Assembly: GCA_023052935.1 (NCBI GenBank)
Contig: CM041295.1
Coordinates: 106,828,711 to 106,892,710 of the forward strand
DNA: 64,000 nucleotides
From: Piezodorus guildinii
Lineage: Eukaryota > Arthropoda > Insecta > Hemiptera > Pentatomidae
Reading direction: 5' to 3'
How positions within the stretch are numbered: position 1 is the first letter of the stretch; every line of letters begins with the position of its first letter. This document shows positions 55,697 through 64,000 of the stretch, piece after piece. Under the pieces are notes generated by a model. It was not told the origin of the DNA. It saw only the letters and a list, made by a program, of their open reading frames with translations, and did not search any database. Made by a program: the position numbers and the translations under genes.

Positions 55697-55750
<54 letters not shown>
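55697..55750. repeat. (AT)n tract inside the 168-bp intron
   Basis: About 54 bp of TA repeats make up a third of the small intron between two lilliputian-like exons. Confidence 0.95.
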
Positions 55751-55751
<1 letters not shown>

Positions 55752-55842
55752 CGCATAAAATAACAATTCTTTGGGTAAAACTGACTGTTTATAGTCTAAT
55801 AGTTATATTTATTTATTTCCAACTAAATGAAAATGATAGCAG

Positions 55843-56036
55843 GTCGAGTATCAAGACTAACGATGTGAAGCCGAGCTACAGTTGTGGAAGAGGCTTCTAC
55901 CCTGGGCAGCCGGTGAAGCATGGGGGCCGAGCAGAGGGCCAACGGGGTAGTCAACACCTCCAAGGGCCCCCCAATCCACCCCCACCAGAGGCCCATCAAC
56001 AGGAATATCCACCGCCCGCACCTTCCAGATCTCATG
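55843..56036 (+). CDS. lilli: AF4/FMR2 family (lilliputian-like) proline/histidine-rich exon
   Basis: Acceptor GATAGCAG ends at 55842. The split AGG codon restores the frame and the exon reads RSSIKTNDVKPSYSCGRGFY, then PGQPVKHGGRAEGQRGSQHL, PPNPPPPEAHQQEYPPPAPS and RSHG. This low-complexity region is typical of the variable spacer after the AFF N-terminus. The best-looking donor ATG|GTAATG at 56037 leaves phase 1, which does not match the phase-0 exon at 58150. A weaker in-frame donor, CCG|GTGAAG at 55912/55913, would fit directly. Either an unrecognised exon lies between, or the shorter form is used. Confidence 0.75.
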
Positions 56037-56099
56037 GTAATGCCTCATTTTTTTATACTATTTTATTTTTTCATGAACTTTGTTGTTTGTTAACAGGAT

Positions 56100-57060
56100 A
56101 GACCTAAATCAAAACGAATAAGAACAATCATCAAAGTTGCCAACTCACACTAGCCTCAGAGGATGGTCGAGATTCTTTCGTGTCTCTGGGTCAGGAAAAA
56201 CAGCCCAATATTAGTACTTGAGAAAAAATTGGTTTCAGTTTGCCTGTGTTTTTTTAAGGATTCGCCGCTTTTGGAAGCTGAAAGCCACCAGAGAATGTAG
56301 CTCAGGAACCTGGGTGATGGAGTAAGTTCCTCCTTGTACACTGGACGAGTGTAATAGGGAATGGGTTACAAGCGAGAAGGGCTTAACCCCAAGGAAATAC
56401 AATATTTCCCCACTGTTTACCCCATATTGGCCGCTAAATGGCTCCACCCACAACATTGTTCCCCACTGGACATGGAAGATACCAGTTAGAAACTGCACTA
56501 ACGCGGGAAAAGCATATCACTCTTATACAGCCATACACATCCTTTAACTGCCTTGGACAGACATCGGTTCTGGCTAGCAAGAGAGGCCGGTATGTGCACA
56601 TCTGATTGGCTGATTGACTAGAGATGGAGGAAGGAAACTAACCCATATTCATGAACTACTTTAGAAGGTAGAAGAACAAAAACATGTCACTCTTCTGTCA
56701 CTGAGGGTACGTCCACCTGAGGAAGTGGATAATACTAGAAGAGAATGATCGAACAGAAAGAGGAGCGGATACTGGCCCAAAAATAAATAGAGAAAATAAA
56801 AACAGAATATTAAAAATTAATCAATAAATAAAACATCAAAAAGTATATATACATAAGGTGTAGTTTCATATATCAGTAAGATGCTCAACAGAGTACCGGA
56901 CTACGCCACAGAATAGCCTATAAAAATATATATACAGATATATCATATATAAAAATGTCTTAGCAGCACTGACACAGGCAAACCTTATGCGTAATACCCC
57001 ACTCCTGCCAGGTAGGGGAAAGTGAACAATAATAAGCTAGTGGCCTTTGCACTACTTACC
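56100..57060. other. Intronic segment of raised GC, unidentified
   Basis: Between two lilliputian-like exons. It has moderately high GC, and the minus strand keeps an 87-codon frame open, but no family is recognisable on either strand. It may be an old retroelement; it could also hide the exon needed to fix the phase mismatch, though no serine-rich exon with matching phases was found. Confidence 0.35.
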
Positions 57061-57689
57061 ACCTTTGACACGCAAAAATGTTGCATTTTTAAATAGTTTT
57101 ATTAATATTGTAACCTTAATATTAAAAAAAGAAAGCTGAAGGATGTTCGCTATACTGCCCATAATAACTGATAAAAGTCTGCCTAATTTCCCGCGTCTCT
57201 GGTTTTGTTAGAAGGGAGAGAATGGAGCAGAGAAATCTTATTATTTAATAGATATTAGTGAATGTCACAAAAAACTAAAAATTTTATTGCAACATTGTAA
57301 TAAACAAAGTTAATGAATCTTAAAAATTTTGCAAAAATCGTAACGGAGATATTTCAGAGATAAGACGAGTATGTATGGGTTTTCTAACCTCAGTCATGAC
57401 ACCGTGAAATTTCAGTACCCAACATCAACATAGATTTTAAAATTGATCGCTTGATATTTTATTTATAAATAAACTTAATCTGAATTTTGATCTTGGGTAA
57501 TGAAATGTTTCATGGCGTTTAAGCATTTCTACCGGAAGTAGAACCTAAAATATCTGTCACCATTTATTTTAGGGAAAATGTGTATAGAAAAATCAATTTA
57601 GACGTTTGAAGCATTGTCAATGGAGTATATTGATTTAAATTACCCTAGTGCAGATTTGTTTTTTTATTCATTTAACCTCACTTGTGGCT

Positions 57690-57935
57690 AATTGGACGAA
57701 TGCTATAGTGGGATTCCTAAATTTTGCCTATACAGGTTTATTTAGGATAGGGATCTTTAACGAGCATCTGACATCGTAAAAGCTCAGACCACTATTTTAC
57801 GTCCTCTCGGAAAGACAGCACCCAAGCATTGTTTATTCTTTTTAAAAAATCCTAGAGCCATCTGCTGGTTTTTAACCCGCAATGTTGGGCATAGAAGCCT
57901 GTTTTGCTAGACACTGCACCACAGGTGAGAGTCCA
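57690..57935 (-). mobile_element. tRNA-derived SINE, family B (minus copy)
   Basis: Reverse complement: 'cacctgtggtgcagtgtcta', 'ggcttctatgcccaacattg', a B-box relative GCGGGTTAAAAACCAGCAGA, then 'ctctaggattttttaaaaag', 'taaagatccctatcctaaat', 'aaacctgtataggcaaaatt' and the tail 'gaggttaaatgaataaa'. It is the most complete family B copy. Confidence 0.75.
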
Positions 57936-58149
57936 CATTCTTCAGTTTCATAATGTTCCTTCTACAAACAACATTTTAGTTATTAGATTTAACAAATTTA
58001 GTAAATACCAATACTATAGTTATAATGGCTTCGATTATTTATTGGGCTGTAGTGATATTTTTATTTTATTTTTTTTTTTTTGTATAATATCTGTGTATTT
58101 TCTGTCAGTTAGAAATTGGATTCATATTTATGTTTGATTTTATTTGCAG

Positions 58150-58206
58150 ATGCATAAAGACATGAACCGTTCTTCAAACACGACCGACGTGGAGCACATA
58201 CTGAAG
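58150..58206 (+). CDS. lilli: AF4/FMR2 family (lilliputian-like) small exon
   Basis: 57 nt, phase 0 at both ends, between TATTTGCAG and AAG|GTAAAG. It encodes MHKDMNRSSNTTDVEHILK. Together with the next exon it forms the conserved VxxILKEM ... PPLTAIxTP block, which in AFF4 maps to the segment that binds ELL proteins. The ATG is internal, not necessarily a start. Confidence 0.82.
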
Positions 58207-58292
58207 GTAAAGTCTGTAGTGAATTATCAATGTTACTTAAATCACTACAACGGACTAAATATTTTTATTTTACAAACTTTACAAAATTTCAG

Positions 58293-58391
58293 GAGATGAC
58301 CGAAGTGATGCCGCCTTTGACAGCGATTGCTTCCACCCCGAGGAAGGAAGTCGAGTCCAAGTTTAGCTTTGCTCCTGACTTTTATGGACAG
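58293..58391 (+). CDS. lilli: AF4/FMR2 family (lilliputian-like) ELL-binding-type exon
   Basis: 99 nt, phase 0 at both ends, between AAATTTCAG and CAG|GTAAAA, 86 bp after the previous exon. It encodes EMTEVMPPLTAIASTPRKEV, then ESKFSFAPDFYGQ, clearly homologous to EMTxSWPPPLTAIHTP...SKFPFP of vertebrate AFF proteins. Tryptophan of the vertebrate motif is replaced by methionine. Confidence 0.88.
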
Positions 58392-58679
58392 GTAAAAAAA
58401 AGAAAAAAAGAATTCTTTAAAAAATTTCAGTTCAACAATCACGTGAAGCTTCTCAGATACTTTTATCTACAAAAACAATACGATGATCGGCTTAGACACT
58501 AACGAGTTTTGCTAGGTGTTTAAATTTAAGGTTTTAAGCTGTCTTGCAAAAATTGAAGAAAAACAAAATTTAGACATTTGATACAAAAATAAAGTATTAC
58601 TTTGTAAATATGTAATCGAATGCTGATTAAACTTGCGTTTTATGAGTAAATTATGATCAATTACTGCATCAGAGACCTT

Positions 58680-59020
58680 TCAATCGCACATCAGAGACCT
58701 TGAGAAATGGTGTCAGAATTGGAAGATTAAAATAAACTCCATCAAAAACCTTCACCATCCGTCGTAACTCCGTTTATACCTGTTGAACAAATCCGATACC
58801 TAGGACTCTATCTTGACAAACGTGTAACTTGGAATCTTATACAAGCCTCAAAAATCAAGAAACAGCTCGCCATTTTCGGCTACTTCAACGCTACCTAGAC
58901 TAACGCTCAAATTACGACCCAAAATACTTCTTAAAATGATCTTAAGGTTCCATTTGCTAATTTGACCCGAACCATAATAAACTCCATTCCCACTTTACCT
59001 CACTTAAAATTTTAATAAAT
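58680..59020 (+). pseudogene. Jockey-like LINE fragment
   Basis: 'gagaaatggtgtcagaattg' (EKWCQNWKIK), 'gaacaaatccgatacctagg' (EQIRYLGL), 'tcttgacaaacgtgtaactt' (LDKRVTW) and 'cagctcgccattttcggcta' mark the reverse-transcriptase thumb. A 3' remnant follows at about 58935-59010. Broken by stops and deletions. Confidence 0.7.
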
Positions 59021-59039
59021 TCGACTTAATAATATTAAA

Positions 59040-59113
59040 ATATATGTTTCTGCTGGAAAGATTCCTGTTTGAGGCCTAGTGCTGAATCAATTAACAAAAG
59101 TAAGGTACCTTTT

Positions 59114-59148
<35 letters not shown>

Positions 59149-59990
59149 TAGTCTCTACGTACACCTAAAATGTTTGTAAATATTAGTGCTTTAACTTTAA
59201 TTACTAGATTTTTAGTGTAAACCTTTTTGCTCAATGTTGCAATAGCGTTAGCACATGATCTTAATTAAAATTTTTGGCTCTTGAATTCAGATTGAAACGA
59301 AATATACCACTATTTCTCGCGTGTTTTCTTATTGTTTGGAAGTTTTTTTGAAATGTCCAGTCATGATTTTTATTTTTATTTCTTTTATTATTTCACCTAA
59401 TTTTTAACTCGTCAATTTCGTACTGGGCAGCTAATGCAATATCATTAATTTATAGAATCCTAAAAGTAATAAAAATACCGAGTTAGGGGACGAATGAAAC
59501 GTTTGTGTCGCTACCCCTAAGCGTATCAGGGAAAATCCCTTGAAGGGATATGAAATTCCCTTGAAGCATTTACTTGAGGCTTACTGTAATATACAACTTA
59601 TTACATGCATGCGACAAAACTTTTTGCTTGGACGCATGCCGCAACTTGATTCATAAATTGCACAGAAAGCCTTTTTTGTTTTTTTCCCGCAGTATCTGCG
59701 GATCTGGATTGATTTGGTATTATTATTATTATTATTAAGTATTATTGAAAATAAATAATTTATTTTTAGAAACATCTTGGCTTATGTCAGTTATTTCTCT
59801 TAATAATTATTGTTTATTTTTTAATTTCTATATGAAATCATCCACGAAAAATACTTTCTATTTGTCCTGAAATACTTCAGGGCTAATCTTTTGTAATATA
59901 TATTCTGATATTCGGAAGAAACATATATTGATAATAAATAGATGGTTCTTAAATATTCCTAATAAATTTATTTTTACATTAGCAATAATT
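59040..59990. other. No recognised gene; poly-T tract
   Basis: Intronic DNA with a T30 run at about 59119-59148 and a short (TTA)n at about 59718. No exon or repeat match seen. Confidence 0.5.
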
Positions 59991-59992
59991 AG

Positions 59993-60031
59993 GAGTCAAC
60001 GTTTCGGAGGCCTTCCCCATCTTCAGGACTC
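59993..60031 (-). ncRNA. Hammerhead ribozyme-like motif H6 (best-formed)
   Basis: Minus strand: GAGUC directly followed by core CUGAAGA (60026 down to 60020), helix II hairpin UGGGGAAGGCCUCC, GAAAC, GUU, then GACUC. The GAGUC/GACUC arms give a perfect 5-bp helix I exactly where a type I hammerhead needs it. AC/GU forms the minimal palindromic helix III and GUU is an allowed NUH triplet. All invariant core bases are present. Confidence 0.72.
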
Positions 60032-60277
60032 ACTAGAATGCATTAACAAATTATCATTTAATTTTGCAAAAATTAATATTTTTATACTTATTAAAATTTA
60101 ATACTAAAACGAATGTTAGATAAAAGTCTATTTACTTGACAACCATGTATGAGTTAAAAATATATCAATTTTATTTAAAATTTTGTCCATAATAAATTAT
60201 ATAAACGTATATACGCCAAACGTAAATATCGGCAAACGTAAATAAAGACATATGAATACGTCCTTGCCATATATGTT

Positions 60278-60433
60278 ATGGCCTGGAACGGGCAAAACGA
60301 TGCTTAACTGTATAAAATTTGTTATCCATTTCTTCGAAATTCGTTTGTATAATATTTATGATGTCCACTATGTCGGTGCGTTTGGCGGTGGTATATAGGT
60401 CTTTTGCGGCACCATTCTCCGGGTATCTGATCT
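60278..60433 (-). pseudogene. Short coding remnant next to H6, family unknown
   Basis: About 51 codons open on the minus strand: YPENGAAKDLYTTAKRTDIV, then DIINIIQTNFEEMDNKFYTV and KHRF before a TAA. Its protein-like composition contrasts with the flanks, and it lies about 250 bp upstream of the ribozyme on the same strand, so it may be what is left of that retroelement's protein. I do not recognise the domain. Confidence 0.4.
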
Positions 60434-60500
60434 AACCAATTTTAAATAATATAAGTTCTGTTTCAGATAAAGCAGGTGACTTTGAGTTTTTCTTTTACAG

Positions 60501-60612
60501 TTTCCCGAACCGATGGAGATGCGGACATCTTTACTCTCGCCTCCGAAACCTGAGTCGCCTCCACCACTGCCGTTATCTCCACCCCCAGCCACACCCTGCC
60601 CTCAAAAACAAT
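60501..60612 (+). CDS. lilli: AF4/FMR2 family (lilliputian-like) proline-rich exon
   Basis: Acceptor TTCTTTTACAG ends at 60500; donor AAT|GTAAGT. Joins in phase 0 after the FYGQ exon and reads FPEPMEMRTSLLSPPKPESP, then PPLPLSPPPATPCPQKQ, ending in phase 1. The family has a Ser/Pro-rich spacer here. The gene continues beyond: the C-terminal homology domain is not found in the remaining 3.4 kb. Confidence 0.82.
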
Positions 60613-60624
60613 GTAAGTAATCCT

Positions 60625-60625
<1 letters not shown>

Positions 60626-60702
<77 letters not shown>

Positions 60703-60721
60703 TATATAATATATATATATA

Positions 60722-60771
<50 letters not shown>

Positions 60772-60788
60772 TATATTATATTATATTA
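60626..60788. repeat. Long (AT)n tract next to a splice donor
   Basis: About 160 bp of TA repeats with a few AATATA interruptions, beginning 13 bp after the start of the GTAAGT donor of the proline-rich exon. Self-complementary over its whole length. Confidence 0.95.
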
Positions 60789-60963
60789 AATATCATACAG
60801 CTGTAACAAGTAGAATTATGGTCAGTTTTTCACTGTACCTGAAATGTTCATAGGTTGGTTCCTGAGTTGTAAAATAATAACATCTTATGTAAGAAAAAGA
60901 ACTTTTTGAATATTCATAGGTTAACAAAATTACGGTGAAATATCTATATATATACTGTATGTA

Positions 60964-62242
60964 TTGGTTTGTCCGAAAAGTTTGTAGAGACTTTTGAAAT
61001 AAAATTTACCTTATATTTTTTTCCACTAAAATTGAATCACAAAGCTAATTTTTATTGATATGCCTTTAATACTCATGAAACTAACTAGGTTTACACGCTG
61101 AATTCGTCTTTATTAAGGCTCGGTAGTGTAGTGTATTGCAAACCAACATGAGTGACGATTCTGTTTATTTTCGGCATATTATGCTGTTATTTTTAAAGAA
61201 AAGGAAAAACGCAGCGCAAGCTGCAAGATAGATTCGTGCCGCGTATGGCAGCTAATCAATTGCTGATAGCACGGTTCAGAAGTGGTTTTCGCGGTTTAGA
61301 TCAGGATATTACAATTTGGAAGACCAACCCCGGGCCGGGCAGAGTTCAACTCTTGACATCGAGGATATTATGACCGTCATCGCAATTAATCCCTGAATTA
61401 CTGTCCATGAGATAGCTGCGGAGTTAAGAGCCTGCAAATCGACTGTTTTTGATCATCTAAAGAAGTCCGGGTACGTCTGTCGTTACGACGTTTGGGGTTC
61501 CCACGAGCTCAATGAAAGGAACCTTATTGGAAGGATTTCATGTTGTGATTTGCCGCTGAAAAAAAAAATGTGGAGGACCCATTTCTGAAACGAATTGTTA
61601 CTGGTGACGAAAAATGGATTTTCTACATCTACACCAGCCGAAAAAAATCTTGGTGGTTGTCTTGAACGACGCCGCTCGCAACGCTTAAGGCCGGCTTGCT
61701 TGCAAGAAAGGTGATGCTCAGTATTTGGTACGATTGGAAGGGACCAATATATTTTGAGCTCCTTCCACAAAACCAAACTATAAATACCGACTTTTACTGC
61801 GCCTATTTAGTAGGATTTGAGGCAGCAATTGAAGAGAAACGGCCAGAGTTGGCAAATTGGAAAGGAGTGCTATTCCATCAAGACAACGTGTGTCTTTAAG
61901 GACTTGGCAAAAGTTATTAAGTTTCAGATAGGAGGTTTTACCTCACCCGCCGTACTCTTCTGACGTTGCTCCTTCGGATTTCCATCTTTTCCGTTCCCTC
62001 AAAAATTGTCTACTAGGGAAATCCTACTCTTCAGAAGATTACGTCAAAACGGACCTTTTATTGTTCTTTAGGAGTAAGGACTGTGATTTTTGAAAAAAAG
62101 GGATAATGGTCCTTCCAAGCCGTTGGGAAAGGATAATCGCTAACGGTGGTAACTATTTTGTAGATTAAATAAATTAATTTAAAGCTGTTCAACAATTGTA
62201 ATTGTTGTCCAAATTTCTCTACAAACTTTCAGGACAACCTAA
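60964..62242 (+). pseudogene. Full-length but inactive mariner transposon
   Basis: 1279 bp between TA dinucleotides (60962-60963 and 62243-62244). Terminal repeats: TTGGTTTGTCCGAAAAGTTT at the left, and at the right the complement of TTAGGTTGTCCTGAAAGTTT, followed by TGTAGAGA in both. The transposase survives in pieces: AAQAAR, FSRFRSGYYNLEDQPRAGQS, TVHEIAAELRACKSTVFDHL, IVTGDEKWIFY (first catalytic D), VLFHQDNV (second D) and YSSDVAPSDFHLF (third D region), a mariner D,D34D signature. Several frameshifts and stops make it a fossil copy. Confidence 0.9.
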
Positions 62243-62439
62243 TATATTGTTCATAAAGAAATCAAATATTGAACTTACAATACTTTATATATAAAATGGA
62301 AGTTTAGTTGTTCAATAGAAAAATACATTTATGTTGTTTTATTTCTTGTTAAAATGGAAACTAAATAATGTGAATTAGTTGCAGATATATATTGATATTC
62401 TTACTTAATTACCGACGTTATATGCCAGTAATAATGTAA

Positions 62440-63030
62440 AACATTTCATTGTTGACTTATTTCGATTCCATACCAAGCAGTATTGTTCGAATAAAGTGTC
62501 TGTCCAAATTATGGGATGTCTCGATCGATTTGAGTCAACGTAATCCACGATACCAGTGGATTGGTTCACAAAGAAATCAAAGATATTCGATGATATCTTT
62601 TCATTAAATTCTAACTCAAATAACCCTCTTTGCATTCCGACAACACTGCAAACCTTTACACTCACAAACGCATTTTTATTCTATTTCAAGCATTAAGTTT
62701 GGATGAAGCGTCTGTCCAATTTATGCTATACCCCGATTGTGCTGTGAATGGATTTATTTACGAAACAAGTTGATAGGTTTATAATGACATTAAAGATGTT
62801 CCGTTGTTGAGTGCAATGTTATTCTCTCTTAATGAACAATCACAATAATGCTGCTAAACTTGACATTGTCGAAGTTATTTCCATTCCATGCCTAGCGGTA
62901 TTGTTTGACTAAGGTTTTTTTCCAAATTATGTGATGTCTCGATCGAGCTTATTCGACTTTATCTACCTTGCAAGTGGATTGCTTTATTAAGAAATCAAAA
63001 ATGTTCCATAGTTGCGTGCTGTCACTTCAT
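62440..63030. repeat. Tandem repeat, ~211-bp period, three units
   Basis: The anchor 'tctgtccaaattatgggatg' at 62499 recurs in diverged form at about 62711 and 62921 (spacing 212 and 210). Around it the units share 'ttccattcca.gcc.agcggtattgttcga', 'gtctcgatcga', 'agtggatt', 'aagaaatcaaa.atgttcc' in order. The middle unit is the most diverged. Non-coding. Confidence 0.75.
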
Positions 63031-63039
63031 GCAAAATGT

Positions 63040-64000
63040 ATTCGTCTGTCAATCGGTGAATGAAAAATCTTTATAGTATAATGGCAACCAGAAACGCAAA
63101 ATCACGTTTCCATAGACCACTGAAGATGACGTATTAATAATTCTTGATATTTCAGTTCGTAAACACTGATAATGTCCACTTAAGATTGTTCTATTGTACC
63201 CAATGGTTCTGACAAACAAGGTTGTTGGAACGTTAGACCATTGAGGTTCTTATGTAGGTGAATTCGTTCCGGTGGAGACCATTCATTATTGAAAGTGAAA
63301 TGAGACGACTCGAGTCCCTCTTCTAATCGCTACGAAGAGGTGGGGGGATGTTGTCCGTTGGTGCCCCCACCCTCCTTCCCTCTACCCTTAGCCAAGTCCT
63401 TAGGGCCCACATGTCTCATACCCGCCGTTTTATGCCGCTGCTTTTGAAATGACATCCGTTCTCTGCCACAGTTTACAATATCTACAGACATTCTCTCGCA
63501 TTCAGTTGAAAGGTATTTACAATTCTCTCATATTTATAAATTAGTTTGTGTGGATGACATTGTCACGACAAAGGTCACGCGATATACCTACTATTTGACA
63601 TTCTTATTTGTAAAAAAAACGAAAAAAATCAATCGTATCAATTACGTTTAATGTTGCCTAATATACTTATCATCCATGGTCTATCATATACTCAAATTAA
63701 AATTCGCTGGTTGAAATATATCTGAATTACTATCCTAAAAAGAGCGAATATCCGAAAGTGATTTTTATGAGTTAACTAGAATGGATGAGATTGAATTTGG
63801 GGTTAAAATACAATTCTTATGGAACTTCTGTGCATATGTTCTGGTGAGAATAATTTGTTAAAAAAATTGACCAGCTCCTTTAAGTTTTCTTTCAAGCTTT
63901 CTCAATTTTAAAAGGTTGTCTGCCTCAATAATAATTGTTTCTTTTGATTTTCAAGACTATATAAAAAGAAGGCAATCATTATAAGTTTTTCTTCTCTTGT
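63040..64000. other. No recognised gene; GC-richer patch at 63300-63480
   Basis: Likely intron of the lilliputian-like gene. The GC-rich patch contains pyrimidine-rich sequence ending in 'ctctgccacag' (63462-63472), which looks like a splice acceptor, but the downstream frames are short and do not match the AFF family. I leave it unassigned. Confidence 0.45.

Noticed and set aside
55394..56101. Single 235-codon open frame spanning this whole segment
   Set aside because: It reads through a 168-bp intron with a TA microsatellite. Only the parts bounded by splice sites at 55469-55674 and 55843-56036 match the AFF family.
56095..56150. Missing lilliputian-like exon after TTAACAG at 56097
   Set aside because: Entering in the required phase gives an immediate stop codon.
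61696..61899. Short plus-strand gene (67 codons)
   Set aside because: It is an unbroken piece of the dead mariner transposase around its second catalytic aspartate.
63462..63520. Further lilliputian-like exon after CTGCCACAG
   Set aside because: Downstream frames are short and do not resemble any AFF-family segment.

Overview
This is an AT-rich window from an animal nuclear genome, almost certainly an insect. A hemipteran-like genome is possible, but the sequence alone does not settle the order. There are no operons, rRNA or protein-like tRNA genes. The only host gene I can assemble is on the + strand: the 5' part of an AF4/FMR2-family gene (Drosophila lilliputian, vertebrate AFF1-4). Six exons are visible at 18414-18522, 55469-55674, 55843-56036, 58150-58206, 58293-58391 and 60501-60612. 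They encode the conserved N-terminal block (ERDRLRERDRQAR ... APLFGAPVRV ... KLGEYDKVKHLLEE) and the later block HILKEM...PPLTAIASTP. In vertebrate AFF4 these regions dock P-TEFb and ELL proteins, so the product is expected to be a super elongation complex scaffold. The initiator exon and the 3' half are not identified here.

The first visible intron is 36.9 kb and is packed with mobile DNA. Its main feature is a complete I-superfamily non-LTR retrotransposon at 45151-51135 in the gene's orientation. It has a GC-rich 5' UTR, ORF1 (556 aa, three zinc knuckles), ORF2 (1233 aa, endonuclease, reverse transcriptase, RNase H, C-terminal CCHC), an uninterrupted A25 tail and a 13-bp target-site duplication. 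Around it lie Jockey, CR1/L2-like and RTE-like LINE remnants, two tRNA-derived SINE families (here A and B), a Tc1-like TA-flanked MITE family, a second MITE family with repeated GTAC-containing motifs, two related dispersed repeat families (here R1 and R2) and mariner elements. Poly-T runs and (AT)n tracts are also present.

The most interesting layer is a set of six hammerhead-ribozyme-like motifs (CUGANGA, helix II hairpin, GAAAC, then GUH or a decayed form). They sit in remnants that look like Penelope-like retroelement ends, at about 15.15, 17.9, 19.57, 23.2, 37.67 and 60.0 kb. One lies in a 150-bp insert with an exact 12-bp target-site duplication inside a Tc1-like MITE. Another sits beside a 65-bp terminal inverted repeat.

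Layout: 1-18.4 kb is intergenic or upstream intron with a possible terminal exon of another gene at 2616-2801, SINEs, MITEs, a ~270-bp degenerate tandem array (10.99-12.8 kb), a ribozyme/inverted-repeat element (15.06-15.62 kb) and a LINE fragment. 18.4-55.5 kb is the large intron with the I element, LINE/SINE/MITE fragments, a 42-bp minisatellite (28.6-29.1 kb) and a GC-rich CRE-containing segment (26.9-27.3 kb). 55.5-60.6 kb holds five coding exons separated by short to 2-kb introns. 60.6-64 kb holds a long (AT)n tract, a dead mariner with both termini, and a ~211-bp tandem repeat.
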